From: Cepaea nemoralis
Taxonomy: Eukaryota; Mollusca; Gastropoda; Stylommatophora; Helicidae
Length of the DNA stretch: 64,000 nucleotides
Direction of reading: 5' to 3'
Assembly (NCBI GenBank): GCA_014155875.1
Contig: JACEFZ010018365.1
Span: forward strand, 124,001-188,000
The notes below the pieces were generated by a model. It was given only the letters and a program-made list of their open reading frames with translations. It was not told the origin of the DNA and ran no database searches. Shown here one piece after another: positions 10,104 through 20,159 of this stretch (the stretch's first letter is position 1; every line of letters starts with the position of its first letter). Position numbers and translations under genes: made by a program.

Positions 10104-11159
10104 ATTGCACCAACACCAAGCAATGAGACGACAGACATACATAACTCAACTTCACTAGGTAGGGCGACACACAATAGCGACAACGCAAACACACTTAGTC
10201 AGATAACAGCACACACAACTAGTAGCACAACAGTATTGAACGAAATAGAACTACCAGTTCCTACAGTAAACGTAACTGCGACAAATATCTCGACATATAG
10301 AAATAACAGATGTAGTCAGACGAAAGACGGGACAAAACACCTACTGAAACGTCGACAAGTCTTCGACAGGTTGAGATTGTTTGGACTCACAGCTAAGCCG
10401 CCCAAAGTAGAGTTGGGCATGGAACAAATTGACTTCCTGGGTCACACCATCTGCAGGGGCCAATTGAAAACTGATGACAGAATCGTCACTAAGATTCTGA
10501 ATTTGACAATGCCAACGACCAAGAAACAGGTAAGAAGTTTACTGGGTCTGGTAAACTACTATAGTAAATTCATTCCCAACCTGGCGGAAATCACCAGTGT
10601 TTTTTCTAACATCTTAAAAGCTTCGGCTAAGTTATCTGTAAAAGATGCACGATTAATTAGTGCGTTATCGAAATTGAAACATTTTTTTCAGCGTTCCACC
10701 TATCCTTCGTATGCCTAATCCAAAACTCACTTATTTCTTACGCACAGATGCGAGTGCCATATCCATATCTGGAATACTAGAACAGTTCTACGACGGGACG
10801 TTCCACCCCGTAATGTACGTAAGTCGCAAGATTACTCCTGCTGAAGGAAGATACTCAGCATCAGAATTGGAGGGCCTTAGTTTGATCTTTTGCGTGAGAA
10901 AGTTTCACCGATTTTTGGCAGGAGCACAGTTTGTAATCCAATCCGATAACTCTCCATTGTCTGTGATGCAATCTGGACATCCTACCAACAATAGAATTTA
11001 CAGGTGGGCTTGATTTCTCCAAAATTACACATTTACCATCCAGCATTTAAAAGGGAGATTAAATACGATGCAGACATTTTGAGTCGTCCTTCATCCATTC
11101 AAATACCTGAGTTAAAGGAAGGGATCGACCATACACCACCAGAAACAGTGACACTGTAA
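10104..11159 (+). pseudogene. Gmr1-like element A, linker, reverse transcriptase end and RNase H (broken)
   Basis: This is the continuation of the frame that stops at 1536. The codon phase at 10107 agrees with that at 1536 and stays open to 10718. After an acidic/Thr-rich linker comes the end of a reverse transcriptase (FLGHTI motif, LGLVNYYSKFIP thumb/connection, about 10420-10610); the catalytic YxDD part is missing. Past a frameshift near 10690-10711 the RNase H domain follows (RTDAS near 10745, SASELEGL, QSDNSPL near 10940), then a TGA at 11011-11013 and another frameshift near 11065, and the typical DADILSRP end of this domain, stopping at 11157-11159. So integrase precedes reverse transcriptase in this element. 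Non-functional. Confidence 0.85.
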
Positions 11160-11429
11160 TGTTAGATAACCAAGTGCCATGTGTGGTGATTAAGACATAT
11201 CGTAAGTGCGTTATCATCGCCTGATAGATAACTTGTGTGAATAGAACAGTGCTATGAAAAGTGCAGCGAACAGACACAGAATTAACGCTGACACACACAT
11301 AAGTTAGATTATGGGAACTAACGCCAAGAGGACAGCGAACCCAGCTTAGACCCCGAATCTAGAATATATTGAACCAACGCTTAGACCCCGTATAACATTC
11401 CAGGGTTAGCTATGAACCTACATAATGTA

Positions 11430-11995
11430 GTAGGCAACTATATTAATACACTATCCTTCGAGGAGAGCATAAAAGATTTTGCCGGAATGAACTATGCATA
11501 TTATGTTGGAATTGTTGGTGTCAATGTTAAAGTCTCCGAGTACTATAATTTCCTTCCTAGAAGCGAAAACCACATCCATCATGGTAGTGAAGTTTTCGTA
11601 CCAGACGTGTCCAGCACTGTGATTTCGATAAGGGTAGTCAATTATCAGGGGTGTGCGGTTTTGAAGTTTTAGCTCTAACCAAATACATTCTATTTCGCAA
11701 GTTTCAAAGTCTAGCCTACGGTGAGCATTTAGTAAATTAGAAACATAGGTTATTATGTCTGTCTCTTGTTTCCTACAGGGATCCTTCTAAAAACTTTGTA
11801 CCCTTTAATAGAGATGTCCTCATCTGAAATTAAGCCTACTTTCACTAAGGCCGAATAAATGAAAATTTTGATTAAGAATAGAAGATAACTCTGGTAGCTT
11901 GTTAAATAAGCTGCAAATGTTTAAGTGTCCAAGGCGTATTCCTGACTTATTGAGCCAGTGTTGCCACTTCTCAGACATTTCATCCATGAAGAAAG
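11430..11995 (-). pseudogene. CR1/jockey-type LINE endonuclease fragment
   Basis: On the minus strand this stretch translates, with one or two frame breaks, to the first half of an apurinic-type LINE endonuclease. Recognisable in order are LNICSLFNKLPEL (about 11940-11905), FGLSESRL, ECIWLELKL near 11700, and VLGDFNID at about 11520-11550, the conserved GDFN motif. The second half and the reverse transcriptase are absent, the sequence being cut off towards the gypsy element at its left. It lies 3' of the esterase-bearing ORF1 remnant at 12.9-14.7 kb on the same strand, which suggests both belong to one CR1-like LINE. Confidence 0.65.
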
Positions 11996-12899
11996 TGTAA
12001 ATTCGTCAAAGTAAGCAAAAAATACAAGATCATAAAAAATAAATCACATTACATTTAACTTATAAAATATCAGTAATACAAATCAATAAGTAAATGACAA
12101 TATTATAACGATATAACTAATTAGACCAACGATATAATGCAAACAAGAACAAAACGAATTAAAGAAACATACAAACAAATAATTAACTTGAAAAAAACTA
12201 CTTCACAAGCTAAGTACCCAACTGTTATCAAAAGAATCAATTAAATGACTATACAAAGTCAATGTCTCTGTTTAAGCGGCGAGTGAAGACCCCCTCGCTC
12301 AGAGTATTAAGGCGAAAAAAAAGTATTATAAAAGATATCTAAGGTCAATCTCTGTGACCTTCAATACAAGTCGATGTTTTACAGCCACGTACAATCTAAT
12401 ACGTTGCTATATAAACAATAACAAGTATGCGCATAACTTTCTAGGAGAGGCCTTTCCTTGTACCGAGATCCGGTGTGTGCTTTGTGCTGAATTGCTAGTA
12501 AATACCAGGCTGTGGTGGTCCTTGGTACAGCGACATCATAATGCCTGCCGAAGTGAAGCGGGGCTAAACCGTGTGAGGTATCAACAACTCTGGGTTACAA
12601 TGGAGTGGATACTGTTGATTTCTCACGGGTGTGTAACGACCTCCAACTACAGTTCTGATTCGTGGCTAACAGGAGGCCAGTGGTGCACGTTGTTGTTACT
12701 ACTGGATTGATCCTTGCTGTGGAGAAGAGGGAACGTATCTTCATAAGTATCACCCTCCTGCGTGAAAGAGGGCGTATTGTACGGATTTGGGTGTGATGGA
12801 AATGTTCCGTCTGACTTGGATATCAGGTGCCGTGGTTATGAGTGGTCTGCTCTCTTCTGGTTATTGGTACTGATGTGACGGCGTATGTCGTCTGGCTTG
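11996..12899. other. Interval between LINE ORF2 and ORF1 remnants
   Basis: The first 350 bases are AT-rich and hold no frame. From about 12400 the minus strand again looks weakly coding and may be the degenerate C-terminal part of the ORF1 described next. The plus-strand frame 12354-12710 looks like its shadow. Confidence 0.35.
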
Positions 12900-14703
12900 A
12901 GTTGAGGTGTTGTAGCTAAAAGTGTCCTACGCGATCCAGTATTGGATGTAGGTTGTGTACGTTCAGGGTACTTAAGATTTTTGGCGAGCAAGCTGGTGCC
13001 CAATGTAGAGAAATGTACTTGATCTTTATAAAGTCGCTTTTTAGGTGCTCCTGACTGTGAGTAAAAACACCGGTGTGTTGTTGATGAACTGTATGTGTTG
13101 TCGAGAACAAAACTTCTGCAATATGCTGTTATTTATGTCAGCTAGGACGACGCTGGAATCCATAACTCGGTGATATGATGGAGGAGAAGAAGATGCGACG
13201 AGGTAGGAAAAGTGTGACGTAATCCGCTCAAGGAGCGCCAGCAGTTGAGATGTTGTGATTGCTGATTGTTCATGGTGTCATTGATACCAATATGGACGCT
13301 TGCCCTTTTTACGTTAAGATTTACAGCCAACCTCCTAATGTTGTCTGTTAGCCGGTCAACACCAGCCCCAGGCAGTGGAATTATGGAAACAATGTCTTTG
13401 TTTGTAGTAGCCATCCGGTCGCTATATAGACCTTTCATTAGAGAGTCGCCTATTATAATGTGTGTACAGTCGGGTCGTGCTGTCTGCACATGTTGGTTGT
13501 CAGTACGCCTTGCTCGTTGTTTCTCCCATTTAGCAGCAAGTCTGTACGCTCTCCATGGGACTATCCCTGTGTTTCCTTGAGGCGTGTGTTGTCTGTTGGC
13601 AGTGCACTATAGCCACTGTACGTTTTTCTGACGAATTTTCTTGAAGCACTTCGAATCTGTTGCTTATCTTTACACTAATGGGATAGACTGCTTGTAGCGT
13701 TTTATCTTCCTCTGCACGCTTAGGTTTTTCCGCGTCTTGTTTTTGGTGAAATTGGGCTTCAAGATTCTCCGAATTTGATACAGCTTCTTGGGAGTTACAC
13801 GCTTGTTCAGTTGAGTTGGTGGAGGACTTGTGCTGTAAAGTTTCTATTGTTTTCTTAGCAACAGATTTTCCTCTCTCAGTAGTGTGATTTCTCTTTGAGA
13901 GCAGTGTAATCACTGCTGTCTTGCTGTTAGCTGCAAGTTCGCTGTAACAGTAGCAGTGAGCGCTTTAAGGATGCTCTATTACCTCAATGCGCCTATGACA
14001 ATCGCACGATTGTCCATTGATAGTTGGCGTGTTATCTAAGGCTGGTATTTCTTCTGCTACTCTTACGTTGTCTCAACGTTGTTTTGGAGGTGCTCCATTG
14101 GATATTCAATGGCAAGAGTACTGATGGGGTAGGTGACCTCGTGTTGATGGCATTGTCCTGTTCATTATTGTATGTGTTAGTTGAGAAACATTTGTCTGCT
14201 GCGATGTCCACAGCTGTAGTTATGGGGCTGTGTAGATTCTGAGTCCTCACTCGAGACGAGCATGTTGATGACATTCTTGTGTCTTTGATATGTCTCTACT
14301 CGTGAATGTAAGTATGAGTTCTCCAGCTCGACAAAGTCTAATTTTAGCCAAGATTTAATGTTTTCAACGCTGCCCTGAGCTAGTAACTTGTTCTTCGAGT
14401 GGTATAAATGTATTGTAAGGACTGGCGTCGTAATCAGGTCTTCCACGTAGGCCCCGCTTCTATCTTGTCTGTGTTGGATTCGTTCAGGCTTGTAATAATT
14501 GATGAGGCACGTTCGAAATGCCTCATAATGGAGTGTATTGTTAAAGGATACTGTAACACATTGGCCGGAGTTGGTGTTTTGGACGACTCGGCCGACTGAT
14601 TCGCACACCTGGCTAGCTTGGTCTTCACCGCCTTCTCTTGTTTAGTGTGTATGGTTTTTATCACGGCCGATCGTAAACCGGATCTTGTTTTAACACCAGT
14701 CAC
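12900..14703 (-). pseudogene. LINE ORF1-like protein with SGNH esterase domain
   Basis: A minus-strand coding remnant broken into at least four frames. From its start near 14703: a basic N-terminus; a domain with LTIHLYHSKNKLLAQG (about 14410-14360) of the sort found in ORF1-like proteins of invertebrate elements; a Ser/Gln/Glu-rich linker ending in PISVKISNRFEVLQ (about 13680-13640); and an SGNH/GDSL hydrolase with the nucleophile block IIGDSLMKGL (about 13465-13430), SVHIGINDT (about 13290-13265) and, after a frameshift, the acid-base block DQVHFSTLG (about 13020-12990). CR1-type LINEs are known to encode an esterase in ORF1. With the endonuclease fragment downstream on the same strand this is best read as a decayed CR1-like LINE. 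A stand-alone esterase gene is less likely. Confidence 0.55.
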
Positions 14704-15090
14704 CTCCAGACATACTGCATCATGTTATCAAACCGTTTGAAGAATGCTGCGAACTCATTGTAGTCGAGACGCGCCCGCCGTGCTATTTGAAGTCATGTGT
14801 TGCGGTTCGTTTGTTTTGATAATTGAGACAATAACACAGCTGATCAGGAACTTGTGATATTGTGTAATGGCGACTTACCACGCGCTAGTCAAGCATGGGT
14901 TTACACACGTTGTCGTTAATCGATAATTGTAGGTTTCGAAATTGAATGACCTTACCGTTCATTTATCAAAGGAATCCTCATTTCACTACACCACAGTCAC
15001 AAAACTTAAGATATTAATTCGTATTAGATCCAGTTTTAGAACTAACACAATTATATACACAGCATCTCGATTGAAAATAGGCAAAACTTG
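14704..15090. other. Spacer without recognised feature
   Basis: Mixed-composition sequence between the LINE remnant and the first GGA block. I see no gene, repeat or RNA in it. Confidence 0.5.
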
Positions 15091-16420
15091 ATGAGGAGAG
15101 ATTAGGAGGAGGAGAGATTAGGAGGAGGCGGGAGGAGGAGGCGGGAGGAGGAGGCGGGAGGAGGAGGAGGGAGGAGGAAGAGGTAGGAGAAGGAGGGAGG
15201 ATGATAAGGAGGGAGGAGGAGGGATGATGAGGAGGAGGGAGGAGGAGGATAGAGGAGGAGGAGGGAGAAGGAGGAGAGAGGAGGAGGGATTAGGATGAGG
15301 AGGATGATAAGGGAGGAGGAGGAATGATGAGGAGAAGGAAGGAGGAGAGAGGAGGAGGAGGGAGGATGGAGGATGGTGGAGGAGGATGTGGGAGGAGGGA
15401 GGAGGGAGGAGGAGGAGGGAGTAGGAGGAAGGAGGAGGAGGGAGGAGGGAGGAGAAGGAGGGAGAGGGAGGAGGAGGGAGGAGGAGGGATGAGGAAGAGG
15501 AGGGAGGAGGAAGGAGGAGAAGGGAGGAGGACGGAGAGGGAGAAAGAGGGAGGAGGAGGGAGAGGTAGGAGGAGGAGGGAAGAGAAGGAGGAGAGAGGAG
15601 GAGGAGGGGGAGGATAAGGAGGAGGGATAAGGAGGAGGAGGGATTTGGAGGAGGAGGATGGAGGAGGGAGGAGGAGGGAGGAGGAGGGAGGAGGAGAGAG
15701 TGAGGAGGAGGAGGAGGTAGGAGGAGGGAGAGGTAGGAGGAGGGAGGGGGAGGAGGGGGAGGAGAGAGAGGGGAGGAAGGCGAGGGACGAGGAGGAGGGA
15801 GGAGGAGAAGAGGGAGGAGGAGGGGGAGGATGAGGAGGGAGAGGGAGGAGGAGGAGGGAGTAGGAGGAAGGAGGAGGAGGAGGAGGGAGGAGAAGGAGGG
15901 AGAGGGAGGAGGAGGGAGGAGAAGGGAGGAGGAGGAGATGAGGAAGAGGAGGGAGGAGGAAGGAGGAGAAGGGAGGAGGACGGAGAGGGAGAAAGAGGGA
16001 GGAGGAGGGAGAGGTAGGAGGAGGAGGGAAGAGAAGGAGGAGAGAGGAGGAGGAGGGGGAGGATAAGGAGTAGGGATAAGGAGGAGGAGGGATTTGGAGG
16101 AGGAGGAGTGGAGGAGGGATGAGGAGGAGGAGGGAGGAGGAGGAGGAGAGGAGGAGGAGGTAGGAGGAAGGAGAGGGAGGAGGAGGGAGGGGGAGGAGGA
16201 GAGAGGGAGGAAGGAGGAGCGACGAGGAGGAGGGAAGAGGAGAAGAGAGGAGGGAGGAGTGGAGGGAATGAGGAGGGAGAGGGAGGAGGAGGGATGAGGA
16301 GGGAGAAAAAAGGGGAGGAGGGGGAGGAGGAGGAGAGAGGAGGAGGAAGGAGGAGAATGAAGAAGAAGGAGGAGGGAGGAGGAGGGAGGAGGAGGAGTAG
16401 AGAGGAGGCGGAAGGAGGAG
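15091..16420 (+). repeat. (GGA)n polypurine block 1, left part
   Basis: About 1.3 kb in which the plus strand is almost only G and A, built from GGA, GGGA and GGAGGAGGA variants with rare T or C. Internal segments recur: the stretch around 15480-15660 is repeated at about 15940-16110, so the block also has a longer-range duplication of roughly 460 bp. The solo LTR at 16421 interrupts it. Confidence 0.95.
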
Positions 16421-16707
16421 TGTAACAGTGAGGGAATTAGGTTAGGAGTAAGAGTTAAGGAATGCTGCGCATTCCTTGGACTAGGGGAAAACCATAGTGA
16501 ACGTGTCGTGCACGAATGAAGAAGGGTATCTAGGTAAACACCACACGTCACTTGGGGCCAGCGAGAAGAGATGGTCAACACCAAGAAGGGGGGTCTCCAT
16601 CATGTGTGCTGAGATAGAACGATTCGGCTAATAAAGTATGTTTCTAACAACGCGAAGACTTGTGTGCTGTACGATCACTATTATAACCTGTATGTAACAC
16701 TGTGACA
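16421..16707 (+). mobile_element. Putative solo LTR inside GGA block 1
   Basis: A 287-bp island of complex sequence in the purine tract, with TG...CA ends (TGTAACAGTGAG at the left, ACACTGTGACA at the right) and an AATAAA signal near 16631. GGAG-type sequence flanks both sides, so a target duplication cannot be told from the repeat itself. No second copy was found in the window. Confidence 0.55.
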
Positions 16708-17180
16708 GGAGGAGGGAGGAGGAAGAGGGAGGAGGAGGGAGGAGAATGAGAAGGGAGGAGGAGTTGGGAGGAGGAGGGGAGGAGGAGAGGAGGAGGAGAG
16801 GGAGGAGGAATAGGGAGGAGGAGGAGGAAGAAGGGAGGAAGGAGGAGGAGGGAGCAAGGCGAGGAAGAGGAGGAGGATGGGGAGGAGGAGGGGGAGGAGG
16901 AGCAGGATGGAGAGAAGGAGAAAGAGGAGAAGGAGGGGAGGAGGAGGAAGAGGATGAGGTGGCGGAGGAGTAGGAGGAGGGGGTGGGAGGAGAAGGGGAG
17001 AAGAGGGGAGGATTAGGGGGAGGAAGAGGGGGAGGAGGAGGGGGAGGAAGAGGAGGAGGAGGAGGAGGGGGAGGAGGAAGTGGAGAAGGGGGAGGAGGAG
17101 GAGAGGAAAGGAAGGGAGGAGGAGGAGGGGGAGGGGAGGAGGAGGATGGGGGAGAAGATGGGGGAGGAGGAGGAGGATGA
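16708..17180 (+). repeat. (GGA)n polypurine block 1, right part
   Basis: Continuation of the purine block beyond the solo LTR, rich in GGGGGA. It ends in GGATGAGG against the start of the right flanking module at 17181. Confidence 0.95.
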
Positions 17181-17585
17181 GGATTATAACGCATATGCCT
17201 GTCGATAACTATAACGAAAAAGTCCACCTATTTGAGAAATATGCAACAATTTCACATATATAGCAATGCTATTAGAAGTTATGTCCCCTCGCTATATATA
17301 CATTATAATGTAAATTAAATATTAAATAATATTAAGTAAATAACTGTTTGTGCTCTAAAATAAATATGACAGTTGGCAGCACGGGAATGAGAGGAAGACG
17401 TGTACAAAATTTCATCTCAATCAGATGGACCGTTCGCGAACGCATAAAATACATACGGACATACTTACACATACATTCTATTTTTTATATAAGACTAGCT
17501 GACCCGGCCCGGCATCGCCCAGCTCCTTGTGTGGAGCATCTCATTTAATTCATATAAGTAGTCATATAAGCTCCCGTTCTCGTTC
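17181..17585 (+). repeat. Right module of the GGA composite repeat, copy 1
   Basis: Starts ATTATAACGCATATGCCTGT and recurs at 19110 and 23467. It contains a shared AT-rich stretch, a palindromic CCGTTCGCGAACGC block (about 17428), a TATATAAGA string (about 17497) and then GACTAGCTGACCCGGCCCGG, followed by a GAGCATCTCATTTAATTCAT segment. It ends in a (GTCT)n microsatellite. Confidence 0.8.
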
Positions 17586-17761
17586 CCGACTATCTATCTG
17601 TCTGTCTGTCTGTCTATCTGTCTGTCTGTCTGTCTGCCTGACCCGGCCCGACATCGCCCAGCTCCTGGTGTGGAGCATCTCATTTAATTCATATAATTAG
17701 TCATATAAGCTCCCGTTCCCGTTCCCGACTGTCTGTCTGTCTGTCTGTCTGTCTCTCCCTC

Positions 17762-17796
<35 letters not shown>

Positions 17797-17815
17797 GCCT
17801 GCCTGTCTGTCTAAT
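17586..17815 (+). repeat. (TATC/TGTC)n microsatellites around a second GACCCGG segment
   Basis: Two tetranucleotide runs (about 17588-17637 and 17729-17812, mainly TGTC) enclose a second copy of the GACCCGGCCCG...ATCTCATTTAATTC segment (about 17639-17728), i.e. a local duplication of module end plus microsatellite. Confidence 0.9.
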
Positions 17816-17945
17816 CATTTATTGGTTGCAGTTAGAACAACCTAGATAAACGAAGACCAACTTACAAAAAGCATTAGAAAGAGCACTTGAAAGGTCTTTA
17901 CATTTTCCCCAACAATTAACTTGGGTAAATGGAGCGGCGGCAGCA
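17813..17945 (+). repeat. Left module of the GGA composite repeat, copy 2
   Basis: Starts TAATCATTTATTGGTTGCAG and runs through AAGAGCACTTGAAAGG to AACTTGGGTAAATGGAGCGG before grading into the purine block. Closely related sequence lies at 22078-22210 and, shortened, at 19878-19945. Confidence 0.8.
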
Positions 17946-19109
17946 GCAGCAGCAGCAGAAGAAGAAAAAGGAGAAGTAGGAGCTGGGAGGAGGAAGAGGG
18001 AGGTGGAGGAGGGAGGAGGAGGAGGGAGGAGAGAGGAGGAGGAGGGAGGAAGAGATAGGCGGAGAGAGGAGGAGGAGGGAAGAGGAGGGAGGAGTATGAG
18101 TAGGGAGGAATAGGAAGGAGGAGGAGGGATTAAGAGGAGGAGGTAGGAGGAGGGAGGAAGGAGGAGGGAGGAGGAGGAGAGAAGAGGAGAAGGGAGGAGG
18201 GAGGAGGGAAGAGGGGGATAAGGGAGGAAGAGGAGGGAGGAGGAGGGGGAGAAGGGAGGAGGAGGAGGGAAGAGGAGGAGGGAGGATGAGGGGGGAAAGG
18301 ATGGAGGAGATAGGAGGAGGAAGAAGAGAGGAGGAGAAGGGAGGAGGAGAAGGGAGGAGGAGTGATTAGGAGGAGGAGGGAGGAGGAGAGCAAAGAGGAG
18401 GGGGAGGAGGAGGAAGAGGGAGGAGGAGGGAGGAAGGAGGAGGAGGGGGAGGGAGGAGGGGAGGAGGAGGAAGAGGGAGGAGGAAGGAGAAGGAGGAGGG
18501 AGGATGAGGGAGGAGAAGAACGCAGGAGGAGGAGGGGGAGGAGGAGGAGGGAGAAGGAGGGAGATGGAGGAGGAGGGAGGAGGAGGAGAGAGGAGGAGGA
18601 GGGAGGAGGCGGATTGAGGAGGAGGAGGGAGGAGGATGGAGGAGGAGCGATGAAGTAGAGGGAGGAGGAGGACGGAGGGGGAGGAGGAGGAGGGGAGGAT
18701 GAGGAGGGAGGAGGAGGAAGAGGGAGGCGGAGGAGGGAGGAGGAGGGAGGAAGAGGGCGGAGGAGGGAGGAGGAGGGAGGAGGAAGAGGGAGGAGGAGAG
18801 CAGGATGAGGAGGGAGGTGGAGGAGGAGGAGAGGGAGGAGTAAGGGGAGTAGGAGGAGATAGGAGGAGGTAGGAGGAGGAGGGAGAAAAGGGGAGGAGAA
18901 GGAGAAGGAGGGAGGAGGAGGGATGAGGGGGAGGACGTGGGAGGAGGAGGGAGTAGGAGGAGAAGGGAGGAGGAAGGAAGAGGAGTGATTAGGAGGAGGG
19001 AGGAGGGCGAGGAGGGATGAGGAGGAGAAAGGAGGAGGAGGAGGAGAAAGAGGGAGGAGGAGGATGGAGAGGGGGGAGGGGAAGAGGAAGAGGGGAGGAG
19101 GAGGAGGAG
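17946..19109 (+). repeat. (GGA)n polypurine block 2
   Basis: About 1.16 kb of almost pure G/A on the plus strand. It opens with a short (GCA)n and (GAA)n transition and is flanked by the left module (17813) and right module (19110). Long open frames across it on either strand are a composition artefact. Confidence 0.95.
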
Positions 19110-19880
19110 GATTATAACGCATATGCCTGTAGATAACTGCAGCGAAAAGGTGGGCCTGTCTATCTATCTGACCCGGCGTGGCTTCGCCCAGCTCCTGGCG
19201 GGAAGCGTCTCATTAAATTCATACAACAAAAAAAAGTAACTTAAAAGAATGTCCTTCCACACACCATCCATTATTTCTAATGAAAACCGTTTCTAATCAC
19301 CTGCATGACTGTAGATAACTTCGTAAGCATAAAAAGATGAGTTACAATGTTATGCATTATGCATTATTTTTATGAAAACTTTGAAAATACCTTAAAGATT
19401 GTATCATTATTTATTATAACTCATATGCCGGTACATAACTATAGACAAAGAGTTTATAAATCTTTGAAAACGATGCAACAATATGACTATAAGTTATACA
19501 GCAATGTTATTAAAAGTTATGCCCCTTGAAATAACTTTTCTAGAGTTAAGTCCCCTCGCTGTATATAAATTATAACGAAAAATGGAAAATTAAATAATAT
19601 TAAGTAAGCAGCCGATTTCACACTAAAAAAATATCACAGTTGGCTGCGCTGGAATGAAAGGAAGACGTGTAGAAAATTTCATCTCAATCGGATGGGCCGT
19701 TCGCGAACGCATAAAGGACAGACATACAGACAGACGGAGATTGCCTTTTATATATAAGACTAGCTGACCCGGCCCGGCTTCGCCCAGTACCTGGTGGGGA
19801 GCATCTCATTTAATTCATATAATTAGTCATATTAGCTCCCGTTCCCGTTACCGACTATCTACCTGTCTGTCTGTCTGTCT
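19110..19880 (+). repeat. Right module of the GGA composite repeat, copy 2
   Basis: Holds ATTATAACGCATATGCCTGT at the start, a short inserted GACCCGG segment (about 19169-19212), a second pass of the AT-rich part with the TTCGCGAACG palindrome (about 19700) and the TATATAAGACTAGCTGACCC junction near 19760. A short (CTGT)n run ends it. It thus looks like a duplicated or recombined module. Confidence 0.75.
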
Positions 19881-19937
19881 ATTATTAGAAAGAGCACTTG
19901 AAAGATCTTTACATCTTCCCCCAAAAATTAACTTGGG

Positions 19938-20105
19938 TAAAGGGAGCGTCTCATTTAATTCATATTCGGCCCCTGCTCCCGTTCCCGTTCCCAAAGCGGG
20001 GAATGTCTCATTTAATTCATATTCGGCCCCTGCTCCCGTTGCCGTCCCCAAAGTGGGGACCATCTCGTTTAATTCATATTTTCCCCCTGCTCCCGTTCCC
20101 GTTCC
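19938..20105 (+). repeat. Three tandem copies of a ~58-bp unit
   Basis: The unit begins TCTCATTTAATTCATATT and ends in CCCGTTCCC plus AAAGCGGGG; it occurs at about 19949, 20006 and 20064 with a few changes. It derives from the end of the GACCCGG module. Confidence 0.85.
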
Positions 20106-20106
20106 C

Positions 20107-20108
20107 TA

Positions 20109-20158
<50 letters not shown>

Positions 20159-20159
20159 G
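20107..20159 (+). repeat. (TGTC)n microsatellite, left half of a split array
   Basis: About thirteen TGTC units. The same microsatellite resumes at 21971, directly after the GT-rich retroposon, so the array was probably one before that insertion. Confidence 0.95.

Noticed and set aside
11412..11672. 86-codon plus-strand frame as a small gene
   Set aside because: The opposite strand reads as LINE endonuclease with a GDFN motif, which explains the openness.
12354..12710. 118-codon plus-strand frame
   Set aside because: Lies opposite the degraded minus-strand LINE ORF1 region, with no recognisable domain.
13266..13580. 104-codon plus-strand frame
   Set aside because: Antisense shadow of the SGNH esterase coding stretch.
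15118..16584. 488-codon Pro/Ser/Leu-rich minus-strand frame, and similar frames at 16628-17227, 18130-19122 and 22335-23243
   Set aside because: They lie in (GGA)n tracts. The purine-only strand contains few possible stop codons, so frames stay open by composition.
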